Assembly (NCBI GenBank): GCA_035566535.1
Contig: DATMRA010000104.1
Coordinates: forward strand, 1 to 5,036
DNA: 5,036 nt
From: JAFARE01 sp035566535
Lineage (GTDB): Bacteria > Chloroflexota > Dormibacteria > Aeolococcales > Aeolococcaceae
Direction of reading: 5' to 3'
Under the pieces are notes generated by a model, which ran no database searches, had not been told where the DNA came from, and was given only the letters and a program-made list of their open reading frames with translations. Below, in pieces: positions 1 to 5,036 of this stretch. Position 1 is the first letter of the stretch, and every line of letters starts with the position of its first letter. Position numbers and translations under genes: made by a program.

Positions 1-1268
1 TCGCGCTTCAGGTCATAACCGCGCTTGGTGATCTTCGCGTCAGCGAGCACCGCCGTAATTGCCGCGACCGCGGCGTCGTCGACGGCGTCGGACCCCAGCA
101 GTGGCATGTAGTAGCTCGTGCCCAGCGCCGGCGCGGTGAACGCGATCGCGACCAGCTCGCCGGTACGCGCGTTGCCCTCGACGATGGTGCGCACATCCAT
201 TGCACCGGCTGCGCGAATACGTTCGATGGCGTCGGCGGTCGCGTGCGCATCGCGCAGCACCGTCGTCTCGTTCTGCGGCGCCACCATCGGCACCTCGTGC
301 GCCGGCACACGCACCGGAGCGTCGAAGCTCATGCTCGCTTGGCCGTTGCCCGCCGCGTCAGGCGCGCGGGTCAGCAGCTGTGGGTTTGATTCATCGCCGT
401 CGCGTCCCGGCAACCGCGCCAGTAGGCTGCGAAACTCCAGGCGCTCGAAGAGTGCGCGCACCTTTTCCTCGTCGTAGTGATACAGACGCGCCGGTTCGAG
501 GTCGAGGTCGATGTCCATGTCGACGCGGATGGTGGCGGTGCGCTTGCTCAACCGCGCCTGATCGACGTGACTCTCCAGTGCGCGGCGCACACGCCCTTCG
601 CGCATCGTCGGAATTGCGTCCAGGATGTGCTCCAGAGGCCCGTATTCCTGCACCAAACTCTTGGCGGTCTTCTCCCCAATCCCGGGCACGCCCGGAATGT
701 TGTCGCTGGGATCGCCTTGCAACGCTTTGTAGTCGACCACCAAAGGCGGATCGAACCCGAACCGCTCCTGCACCTTGTCGACGTCGTACACGATGGTGTC
801 GGAGATGCCACGGCGGCTAGCGAAGACGACCACGCGGTCACTGACCAGCTGGAGCACGTCGAGGTCGCCGGTGACGATGATGACGTCGAGGTCGCGTTGC
901 TCGGCCTTGCGACTCAAGGTGCCGATGACATCGTCCGCCTCGAAGGAGGGCACCTCGATGATGGGGATGCCCAACGCGTCCACGATCTCCCGAGCCCAGG
1001 GAAATTGCGGGATCAGTTCGGGCGGTGTCGCGGCGCGCTGCGCCTTGTACTCGGCGAACTCCTCGTGGCGAAAGGTGCGTCCGGGCGGGTCGAAGGCTGC
1101 GATTGCGTAGGTGGGCCGGTGATCGTTGAGCGCCTTGAAGAGCATCGACGTGAAGCCGAAGGCCGCATTGGTCATCTCGCCGCGGCTGTTGCTCAGCGCC
1201 GGCATGGCGTAAAAGGCGCGGTAGACAAGGTTGTGCCCGTCGATGAGGAGCAAGCTTTCGCGCGCCAT
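1..1268 (-). CDS. polA: DNA polymerase I, N-terminal part (gene runs off the left edge)
   Basis: Family A DNA polymerase, which fills gaps and removes RNA primers in replication and repair. The window holds codons 1-422 of a protein usually about 850-930 residues long; the polymerase domain lies outside. Residues 1-290 form a complete 5' nuclease domain. It opens with LLLIDGHNLVYRAFYAMP and has the metal-binding acidic residues D10, D60, E110, D112, D113, D135 and D137. The helix-hairpin-helix is GDPSDNIPGVPGIGEKTAKS (185-204). A variable linker follows (about 290-335), then the start of the 3'-5' exonuclease-like domain. There the usual FDTET metal motif is replaced by RTIVEGN (360-366), as in Bacillus-type enzymes without proofreading. 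The ATG at 1268 is chosen because the family begins within a few residues of the LLLIDG strand; no Shine-Dalgarno sequence precedes it. Identification is firm. Confidence 0.97.
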   Translation of the reverse strand, partial: MARESLLLIDGHNLVYRAFYAMPALSNSRGEMTNAAFGFTSMLFKALNDHRPTYAIAAFDPPGRTFRHEEFAEYKAQRAATPPELIPQFPWAREIVDALGIPIIEVPSFEADDVIGTLSRKAEQRDLDVIIVTGDLDVLQLVSDRVVVFASRRGISDTIVYDVDKVQERFGFDPPLVVDYKALQGDPSDNIPGVPGIGEKTAKSLVQEYGPLEHILDAIPTMREGRVRRALESHVDQARLSKRTATIRVDMDIDLDLEPARLYHYDEEKVRALFERLEFRSLLARLPGRDGDESNPQLLTRAPDAAGNGQASMSFDAPVRVPAHEVPMVAPQNETTVLRDAHATADAIERIRAAGAMDVRTIVEGNARTGELVAIAFTAPALGTSYYMPLLGSDAVDDAAVAAITAVLADAKITKRGYDLKR

Positions 1269-1275
1269 TACAGGC

Positions 1276-1281
1276 TATGGT
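1276..1281 (+). promoter_or_regulatory. Putative -10 box for the pterin-synthase-like gene
   Basis: TATGGT fits the TANNNT pattern and shares five of its six bases with the minus-strand polA -10 box. No convincing -35 is seen 16-18 bases upstream. If this box is used, transcription would begin around 1288. That would leave out the first ATG at 1277 and favour the ATG at 1292. Confidence 0.3.
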
Positions 1282-1304
1282 ACCCACCGGCATGACCGGT
1301 CCAA
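1277..1304 (-). promoter_or_regulatory. Putative promoter of polA, nearly leaderless
   Basis: Read on the minus strand, TTGGAC (1304-1299) is followed after 16 bases by TACCAT (1282-1277), and the polA ATG begins 8 bases later at 1268. That spacing would start the transcript about two bases before the start codon. The -35 matches consensus only at TTG. The promoter lies inside the first codons of the divergent gene. Inferred from sequence only. Confidence 0.45.
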
Positions 1305-1789
1305 GCGCGCCACAGCCCGTGAATGGCGCGTCCGCAACATTGGAGCTGGCACGCGCCGACATCGGCTTTTCCGCAGCGCATTTTTCCGTGATCGACGGTG
1401 CCGTGGAGCGTCTGCACGGGCACAACTACCGGGTCATGCTGCGCGCGCACGGGTTGGTGCGAAGTGATGGCACGGTGATCGACTTTCACGCGCTCAAGGA
1501 AGCTCTCCGTACGGCTTGCGCCGACCTGGACGAGCGCATGTTGCTGCCCACCCAGAGCGGCACCCTGAGCGTCGACAGCAAAGACGGCACCATCACGGTC
1601 CACGCGGCAGAGCGGCACTACGCCTTCCCGGCTGACGACGTGCGCCTCCTGCCCATCACGAACACCACCTGCGAGTGCCTCGCCGCGTATCTCTTGGGCG
1701 CGGTTCGCGCCCGCCTTGGAACGGCGCCCGTCCGGCTCGAGCTCGGCGTGGAGGAGCTGCCCGGTCAGGGTGCGTCGGTCGAGGAGTAG
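1277..1789 (+). CDS. 6-pyruvoyl-tetrahydropterin synthase / QueD-like tunnelling-fold protein with altered active site
   Basis: Member of the COG0720 family, whose enzymes convert 7,8-dihydroneopterin triphosphate to 6-carboxytetrahydropterin (QueD, queuosine), 6-pyruvoyltetrahydropterin, or a folate precursor (PTPS-III). The zinc ligands are present: H35 in FSAAH, and H47 and H49 in LHGHNY. VIDF (67-70) and a C-terminal Glu in the VEE segment (E160) match family positions, the latter the pterin-binding Glu. The catalytic Cys of the CxxxHGH motif is replaced by V43, followed by E44, and the His of the usual LDH motif is E86 (LDER). At 170 residues it is longer than E. coli QueD (about 120), with an insert at about 88-128 ending in LLPITNTT. 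The ATG at 1292 is an equally possible start (165 residues); neither has a ribosome binding site. Family is clear; the reaction cannot be assigned. Confidence 0.88.
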   Translation: MVPTGMTGPSAPQPVNGASATLELARADIGFSAAHFSVIDGAVERLHGHNYRVMLRAHGLVRSDGTVIDFHALKEALRTACADLDERMLLPTQSGTLSVDSKDGTITVHAAERHYAFPADDVRLLPITNTTCECLAAYLLGAVRARLGTAPVRLELGVEELPGQGASVEE

Positions 1790-1806
1790 CTGGCCTGAAG
1801 CGGCGC

Positions 1807-1812
1807 TATCAT
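1807..1812 (+). promoter_or_regulatory. -10 box for a leaderless transcript of the DUF151 gene
   Basis: TATCAT lies exactly six bases before the ATG at 1819, so a standard -10 to +1 spacing puts the transcription start on the A of the start codon. No Shine-Dalgarno sequence lies in the usual window and no TTG-type -35 was found. This also argues against the longer in-frame start at 1675, which lies inside the preceding gene. Confidence 0.5.
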
Positions 1813-1818
1813 CGGGCC

Positions 1819-2349
1819 ATGGCCGAACTGGTGGAGATGACGGTGGACAGCATCCGGGTGCACATGCCCACCGGCCAGCACGTTGTCATCCTCAAGGAGA
1901 AGTCCGCGGAGCGCTATCTCCCCATCTGGATCGGCATCAACGAGGCCAATGCAATCGCGCTCAAGATCACCGGCATCACGCCGGAGCGACCGATAACGCA
2001 TGACCTCCTCGCCAACGTCCTGAGCGCGGTCGAGGTCACCGTCGACCGGATCGTGGTGACCTCGCTGAGCAATGAAGTGTTCTACGCCCGCATCCTGGCC
2101 ACGGTCGACGGCCGCACGCTGGAGATCGACTCCCGCCCATCGGACGCCATCGCTGTGGCCGTGCGGCTCGGCGCCGGGATCTACGTCGCAGGCGAGGTGC
2201 TCGAGAAGGCGGGCATGCTGCCCGAGGCCGACAAGGACGGCGACGGTGAGGCCGACCCCGAAACCGAGGAGCGGATGGCGAAAATTCGCGATTGGGTCAA
2301 CGAGCTCAACTTGCCCGATTTGGGAACAAGCGGCGCGTCAGAGTCCTGA
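1819..2349 (+). CDS. Bifunctional nuclease domain (DUF151) protein
   Basis: Protein of 176 residues with one DUF151/BFN domain (about 1-135), a family described in plants as having DNase and RNase activity; the role of bacterial members is poorly known. Hallmarks are LPIWIG with an EANAIAL segment (34-48), RPITHDLL (57-64), FYARI (88-92) and DSRPSDAIAVAVR (104-116). No signal peptide or membrane segment is seen, so it should be cytoplasmic. The tail is unusual: DKDGDGEAD (138-146) resembles a DxDxDG calcium-binding loop, followed by an acidic helix-like stretch ending NELNLPDLG and a short Ser-rich end. The start at 1819 gives the family's usual N-terminus (ELVEMTVDSIRV) and fits a -10 box six bases upstream. 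It lies 29 bases after the pterin-synthase-like gene but probably has its own promoter. Family assignment is secure; the cellular role is not. Confidence 0.93.
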   Translation: MAELVEMTVDSIRVHMPTGQHVVILKEKSAERYLPIWIGINEANAIALKITGITPERPITHDLLANVLSAVEVTVDRIVVTSLSNEVFYARILATVDGRTLEIDSRPSDAIAVAVRLGAGIYVAGEVLEKAGMLPEADKDGDGEADPETEERMAKIRDWVNELNLPDLGTSGASES

Positions 2350-2376
2350 GCGGCGGCGCCTCCGAATCCTGAACGC

Positions 2377-2497
2377 AGGCGGCGTTCCGGCGAGTCTCAG
2401 ACAAGGAGGCGAGCCGCGCAGTGAGGGAGCTGGACTTGAGTCCGTGACCGAGCGAGCAGAGAAGCCGACGCAGTATCAGACCGCCGGAACGCCGCCT
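2377..2497. repeat. Long interrupted palindrome between convergent genes
   Basis: Perfect 16-base inverted arms, AGGCGGCGTTCCGGCG (2377-2392) and CGCCGGAACGCCGCCT (2482-2497), enclose 89 bases. Past one unpaired A (2393) the stem continues with GTCT/AGAC (2394-2397 with 2478-2481). The purine-rich interior holds a small hairpin, GGAC-TTGA-GTCC (2432-2443), and two near-identical copies of AGCCG(A)CGCAGT (2412-2422 and 2463-2474). The right arm overlaps the stop codon of the GH18 gene; the left arm begins 27 bases after the DUF151 stop. There is no T-run, so a classical terminator is not supported. It could be a bidirectional transcription end, a dispersed MITE/REP-like repeat or a structured RNA. 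The inverted repeat is certain; its function is not known. Confidence 0.75.
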
Positions 2498-4067
2498 ACC
2501 CGAATAGGCTCCAGAAATCCGGGTCCTCGAATCCGAGACGCCAGGCTGCGACACCCGCCAAATGGTTCTGATGGACTAGGGCGATCTTCCGCGCCAGGCT
2601 GTCGGCGTCGTCGAAGTACGTGATCATCGACCCGTCGGGAGAGCTGATCACCGGGGTCTGGGCGCCGAAGTCGTAGCCCACGCGCGCGCCGGGCACAGCC
2701 AGCGCAGTTGCCAGCGCTTCCGGATACGCAGCTGACGCGCCGGTGCCGTTGGTCCAGCGCCGGCCATACAGCGGGATGCCCAGGACGGTGTGCGCCGGGT
2801 TGAGCCCGGGGAGGGTCGCTGCCAGCACCGACCGGTCCCAGTCCAGGCCGGCCACCGGACCGGGGCTGCCGCCCTCACCGTGCTGGTCGTAGGCCATGAG
2901 GTCGATGAGATCCGCGGCGCTGCCCAGCGCCGTTACGTCGTAGGCCACCGAAAACTGATTCGTGCCGCTTGTGTCGTGCGGCACCACGTCGACCATGATC
3001 TGCACGTTCTTGGCGTGCAGCGCCGCGGCCAGCTGCTTCACAAACGCGGTGAACGCCGGCCGGTCGGTGGCCGCCATCGCCTCGAAGTCGACATTGACGC
3101 CGGCATAGCCGCTGTTGACCGCGCTCTGCACCACCGTCCCGATCAGCTGCGACACGGCCCCGGGGTTGCTCAACAACGCCGTTGTGGCGGCTGCGTCGGT
3201 CGTGTCGTTGGCCAGCGACGGCCACACCGGGAGCCGTGCCGACGCGGCGCGTTTCACGGCCACGGGATCCGGCGTCCCCAGGATGCTGCCGTCCGCCTGC
3301 ACGGTCCAGCCGGTTGCAGTGACCCAGTTGAGGACGCTCTGGTGATGCGCCAGCGAGGAATTCGCCGCCGCTGTGTTGACCACGAACGCGGTGACGTTGG
3401 TGCCGGTCACCGCCGGCGCTGAGGGGACTGTCACCCGCCGCAGGCTGCCCGCCCCGAGGTGGGTGAGGTCGAGCGTGATGGCGGCCGCCAGGTGCGAGCC
3501 GCGGGCGGTGGCGAGCGTGCCGGGTAGCTGGATCGACGCCGGGGGCGACCCCGACCATGTGGCCCGAGCATGGTTGGGGTCCATCCACGCGACCGTGGCC
3601 CCGGTCCAGGCTGCGGCCACCGCCTTCTGGTCGGGCGGATCATCGAAGACACCGTCGACGACGAGGCCGTCATTGGGATCGACGTGGGCAGCCAGCATCG
3701 CCTGCGTCAGCGAGATGACGTTGAAGTCGATGCTGATTCCCTGGGCACGGCCGGAGATCGTGATATCGAGGTGATGTGCTGAGCCGAGTGGCAGAGCCGG
3801 CACCGCGGCCGTCAGATCACCTCCACTGGGCAGCATTGTCAGCGCACGCGAGTCCAGCTGCGCGTTGACGTCCTCGACGCGGAACGCGACTTCGGCGTGC
3901 AGGCGAAGATTGAGCGTGGGCGGCACGTCACTCGATCCGCCGACCAGCGTCGTACCTGCGTCGGTGATCGTGATGAAGCCGTAGTTGGGCGATGAGTTCC
4001 CCAGCAACGGCACGCTGCAGGCCGTGACCAGCAGCGCCACCGCCACGCTCGCCAAGCGGCGGGTCAT
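2496..4067 (-). CDS. Lipoprotein with GH18 glycosidase domain (SleL/YaaH-like)
   Basis: Protein of 523 residues, probably anchored outside the membrane. A short charged N-terminus (MTRR) and hydrophobic stretch end in the lipobox LVTAC, making C17 the lipidated residue. Residues about 30-120 look like a beta-rich Ig-like module and about 120-215 a less recognisable Pro/Ala-rich segment. The GH18 barrel covers about 222-523: GVNVDFE with catalytic D327 and E329, the LMAYDQHGEGG strand (390-400, Tyr393 and Asp394), GIPLYGRRW (430-438), and AAWRLGFEDPDFW (507-519) near the C-terminus. These motifs and their order match spore-germination and cell-wall N-acetylglucosaminidases of the SleL/YaaH/YdhD type, so a GlcNAc-containing polymer such as peptidoglycan is the likely substrate. 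LysM repeats common in those proteins are absent. It lies 46 bases downstream of the anti-sigma gene. Family confidence is high; substrate is inferred. Confidence 0.92.
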   Translation of the reverse strand: MTRRLASVAVALLVTACSVPLLGNSSPNYGFITITDAGTTLVGGSSDVPPTLNLRLHAEVAFRVEDVNAQLDSRALTMLPSGGDLTAAVPALPLGSAHHLDITISGRAQGISIDFNVISLTQAMLAAHVDPNDGLVVDGVFDDPPDQKAVAAAWTGATVAWMDPNHARATWSGSPPASIQLPGTLATARGSHLAAAITLDLTHLGAGSLRRVTVPSAPAVTGTNVTAFVVNTAAANSSLAHHQSVLNWVTATGWTVQADGSILGTPDPVAVKRAASARLPVWPSLANDTTDAAATTALLSNPGAVSQLIGTVVQSAVNSGYAGVNVDFEAMAATDRPAFTAFVKQLAAALHAKNVQIMVDVVPHDTSGTNQFSVAYDVTALGSAADLIDLMAYDQHGEGGSPGPVAGLDWDRSVLAATLPGLNPAHTVLGIPLYGRRWTNGTGASAAYPEALATALAVPGARVGYDFGAQTPVISSPDGSMITYFDDADSLARKIALVHQNHLAGVAAWRLGFEDPDFWSLFG

Positions 4068-4075
4068 TGCCGATG

Positions 4076-4081
4076 AGTCTA
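4076..4081 (-). promoter_or_regulatory. Putative -10 box of the GH18 lipoprotein gene
   Basis: On the minus strand TAGACT lies 8 bases before the ATG at 4067, the same spacing as at polA, and would give a leader of about two bases. No Shine-Dalgarno sequence is present. A TTGACG occurs upstream (4110-4105), but the 23-base gap is too long for a normal -35. The gene may also be read from transcripts of the anti-sigma gene. Confidence 0.35.
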
Positions 4082-4113
4082 GTGGGAAGCCAAGGGGGTA
4101 CCGGCGTCAACCC

Positions 4114-5001
4114 CTATTGCACGGTGATGACGAGGTCCACCGTGAGGGGAGGCTCCCCGGCCTGCGGGTAGTTGGGCGGCACGGTGGCGACGATGTGCAG
4201 CTGCGTGCCTGCCGGGGTCCCCGCGGGGACTGTGAACGTTTCGAGGGGCAGCGCCGCGCCGTTGAAGGTGGCGGTGCCTGGTTGCACGCCCGCAGCAGCG
4301 CCAGGAGTCGCGGCCGGAGAAGAGAACGCGGCAGACGTGCCGTTCACCGCGAGGCAGGGCAGCTCGCCAACCGAGGTCAGCGGGGCATTCGCGCCGGGCG
4401 CCCCGATGCTGGGCCGGGGGACGGTGAGCTGCGCGAACACCGCCACCTGGCTGCCGGCGCGTGCCGTGCCCGTCTGGGTCGCGACCACCAGCTCCTGACC
4501 CGGGCGTCCGGGATCCGACGCGCTGACCCGGTGCTGGTAGTCCGCAGGAGGAGCACTCAGGGTTCCGGCGAGCGTGGTTGGACATGTGATCGCAGCCTGC
4601 CCGCTCTGAGGGGCGATTGCGCCGCCGGCGCTGAGTGAATTGCGATCGGGGGTGCCGCCCCCCTGGCGGGTGGCCAGGATCAAGAGCGCGACGGCGGCCA
4701 CGGCCGCGATGCCGGTCGCGGCACCCGGCAGCAGACGCAACCGGGGCATGCGCAGACCGCGCCAGCGGGCTGCGATGGTCGGCTGCTCAGCGATCGGCGG
4801 GGTCGAGGGCACGTGGACGGGTCGCGGCATGCGCGCGGCGGGCATGGCTCGGACCGCATCGACGCTCTGCCGGAAGGCCTCGTACTCAGCCGCGCACGCG
4901 TCGCATTGCTCGACGTGCACCTGGAAACGCGCGGCGTCGTGCGCGTTGAGCATGTCGTCGTAGGCGGCGGAGAAGAGATCGCGGACGTGGTCTCGCGCCA
5001 T
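4114..5001 (-). CDS. Zinc-finger anti-sigma factor with extracytoplasmic sensor domain
   Basis: Membrane protein of 295 residues predicted to hold an ECF sigma factor inactive until an envelope signal arrives. Residues 1-55 form a ZAS-type anti-sigma domain: VRDLFSAAYDDML followed by the zinc motif HVEQCDAC (H29-x3-C33-x2-C36), with further His at 5 and 21. A basic, Pro-rich linker (about 53-92) leads to one membrane span (about 93-111, GAATGIAAVAAVALLILAT). The remaining 184 residues should be outside; this domain is Ala/Gly/Pro/Thr-rich, beta-prone, has two Cys (140 and 216), and matches no domain I recognise. The ATG at 5001 overlaps the stop of an upstream frame (TGATG) and has a good ribosome binding site. 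The usual partner, an ECF sigma gene, would lie just upstream. The GH18 lipoprotein downstream is a candidate target. The N-terminal domain call is strong; the signal is unknown. Confidence 0.9.
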   Translation of the reverse strand: MARDHVRDLFSAAYDDMLNAHDAARFQVHVEQCDACAAEYEAFRQSVDAVRAMPAARMPRPVHVPSTPPIAEQPTIAARWRGLRMPRLRLLPGAATGIAAVAAVALLILATRQGGGTPDRNSLSAGGAIAPQSGQAAITCPTTLAGTLSAPPADYQHRVSASDPGRPGQELVVATQTGTARAGSQVAVFAQLTVPRPSIGAPGANAPLTSVGELPCLAVNGTSAAFSSPAATPGAAAGVQPGTATFNGAALPLETFTVPAGTPAGTQLHIVATVPPNYPQAGEPPLTVDLVITVQ

Positions 5002-5036
5002 CAGGCGTGGCCCTCCGCCGGCGGAAAGATCACGGA
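5001..5036 (-). CDS. C-terminal end of an upstream gene, possibly the cognate ECF sigma factor
   Basis: Minus-strand frame entering from the right edge reads SVIFPPAEGHA and stops at TGA (5003-5001), sharing its last base with the anti-sigma ATG (TGATG). Such stop/start overlap is typical of translationally coupled sigma/anti-sigma pairs. Only eleven codons are visible and they carry no sigma-factor motif, so the identity rests wholly on gene context. Confidence 0.45.
   Translation of the reverse strand, partial: SVIFPPAEGHA
5011..5016 (-). promoter_or_regulatory. Ribosome binding site of the anti-sigma gene
   Basis: GGAGGG on the minus strand ends 9 bases before the ATG at 5001. It is the only clear Shine-Dalgarno sequence next to a gene start in this window, and it belongs to the one start that appears to be internal to an operon. 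It lies within the coding end of the upstream frame. Confidence 0.6.

Noticed and set aside
477..1295. A 272-codon open frame on the plus strand opposite polA.
   Set aside because: It is a long antisense shadow typical of G+C-rich coding DNA. The minus-strand frame carries the unmistakable Pol I nuclease motifs, while this one shows no recognisable domain.
1675..1818. An upstream in-frame ATG that would extend the DUF151 protein by 48 residues.
   Set aside because: The extension lies mostly inside the preceding gene, is Arg/Gly-rich with no family similarity, and the domain's normal N-terminus begins at 1819 just after a well placed -10 box.
2790..3422. A 210-codon plus-strand frame opposite the GH18 gene.
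   Set aside because: His/Arg/Gly-rich translation without any domain, fully covered by the GH18 barrel on the other strand.
4105..4110. Minus-strand TTGACG as a -35 box for the GH18 gene.
   Set aside because: It is 23 bases from the TAGACT -10 candidate, too far for a standard housekeeping promoter, and no better -10 lies at 16-18 bases.
4095..4114. Inverted repeat GGGGT...ACCCC just after the anti-sigma stop, considered as a terminator or operator.
   Set aside because: The stem is only five pairs with a ten-base loop and no T-run follows on the minus strand. Such repeats are common by chance in this composition.
3985..4638. A 217-codon plus-strand frame spanning the GH18 start and the anti-sigma gene.
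   Set aside because: It crosses two genes on the opposite strand, including their intergenic gap, and its Arg/Gly-rich translation has no recognisable motif.
1..5036. tRNA, rRNA, CRISPR array, or insertion-sequence transposase.
   Set aside because: No cloverleaf, rRNA-like segment, regularly spaced repeats or transposase motifs were seen on either strand when read by eye.

Overview
The window is a G+C-rich stretch (roughly two thirds G+C by eye) of a bacterial chromosome. It holds four complete genes, the 5' part of a fifth, and probably the last codons of a sixth. A DNA polymerase I with a degenerate proofreading domain, a bifunctional-nuclease (DUF151) protein, a zinc-finger anti-sigma factor, a SleL/YaaH-like GH18 lipoprotein and near-leaderless TANNNT promoters together suggest a Terrabacteria-type lineage such as Chloroflexota, Dormibacterota or Actinomycetota. 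That placement is inference; no rRNA or other decisive marker is present.

Layout. (1) Minus strand, 1268 to the left edge: the first 422 codons of polA, with a complete 5' nuclease domain, a linker and the start of the vestigial 3'-5' exonuclease domain. (2) Eight bases away and divergent: a tunnelling-fold 6-pyruvoyl-tetrahydropterin-synthase/QueD-like gene (plus strand, to 1789). It keeps the zinc histidines but appears to have lost the catalytic Cys and His. (3) 29 bases further on the same strand: a DUF151 bifunctional-nuclease-domain gene (1819-2349) with a -10 box placed exactly for a leaderless mRNA. (4) 2350-2495: the only sizeable gap (146 bases), lying between convergent genes and filled by a long interrupted palindrome. 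(5) Minus strand, 5001 to 2496: a HxxxCxxC anti-sigma factor with one membrane span, then a lipoprotein with a GH18 glycosidase domain. At the right edge a reading frame ends in TGATG, overlapping the anti-sigma start; this is the expected place for the cognate ECF sigma factor.

Functional reading. The right half looks like a cell-envelope unit: (sigma factor) - membrane anti-sigma with an extracytoplasmic sensor domain - exported GH18 hydrolase probably acting on peptidoglycan or another GlcNAc polymer. The left half is housekeeping (DNA replication/repair, pterin chemistry, a putative nuclease/regulator). The most notable points are the divergent start region with overlapping -10 boxes, the altered active site of the pterin enzyme, the calcium-loop-like tail on the DUF151 protein, and the palindromic element at 2377-2497. 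I found no clear evidence for a wholly new multi-gene system.
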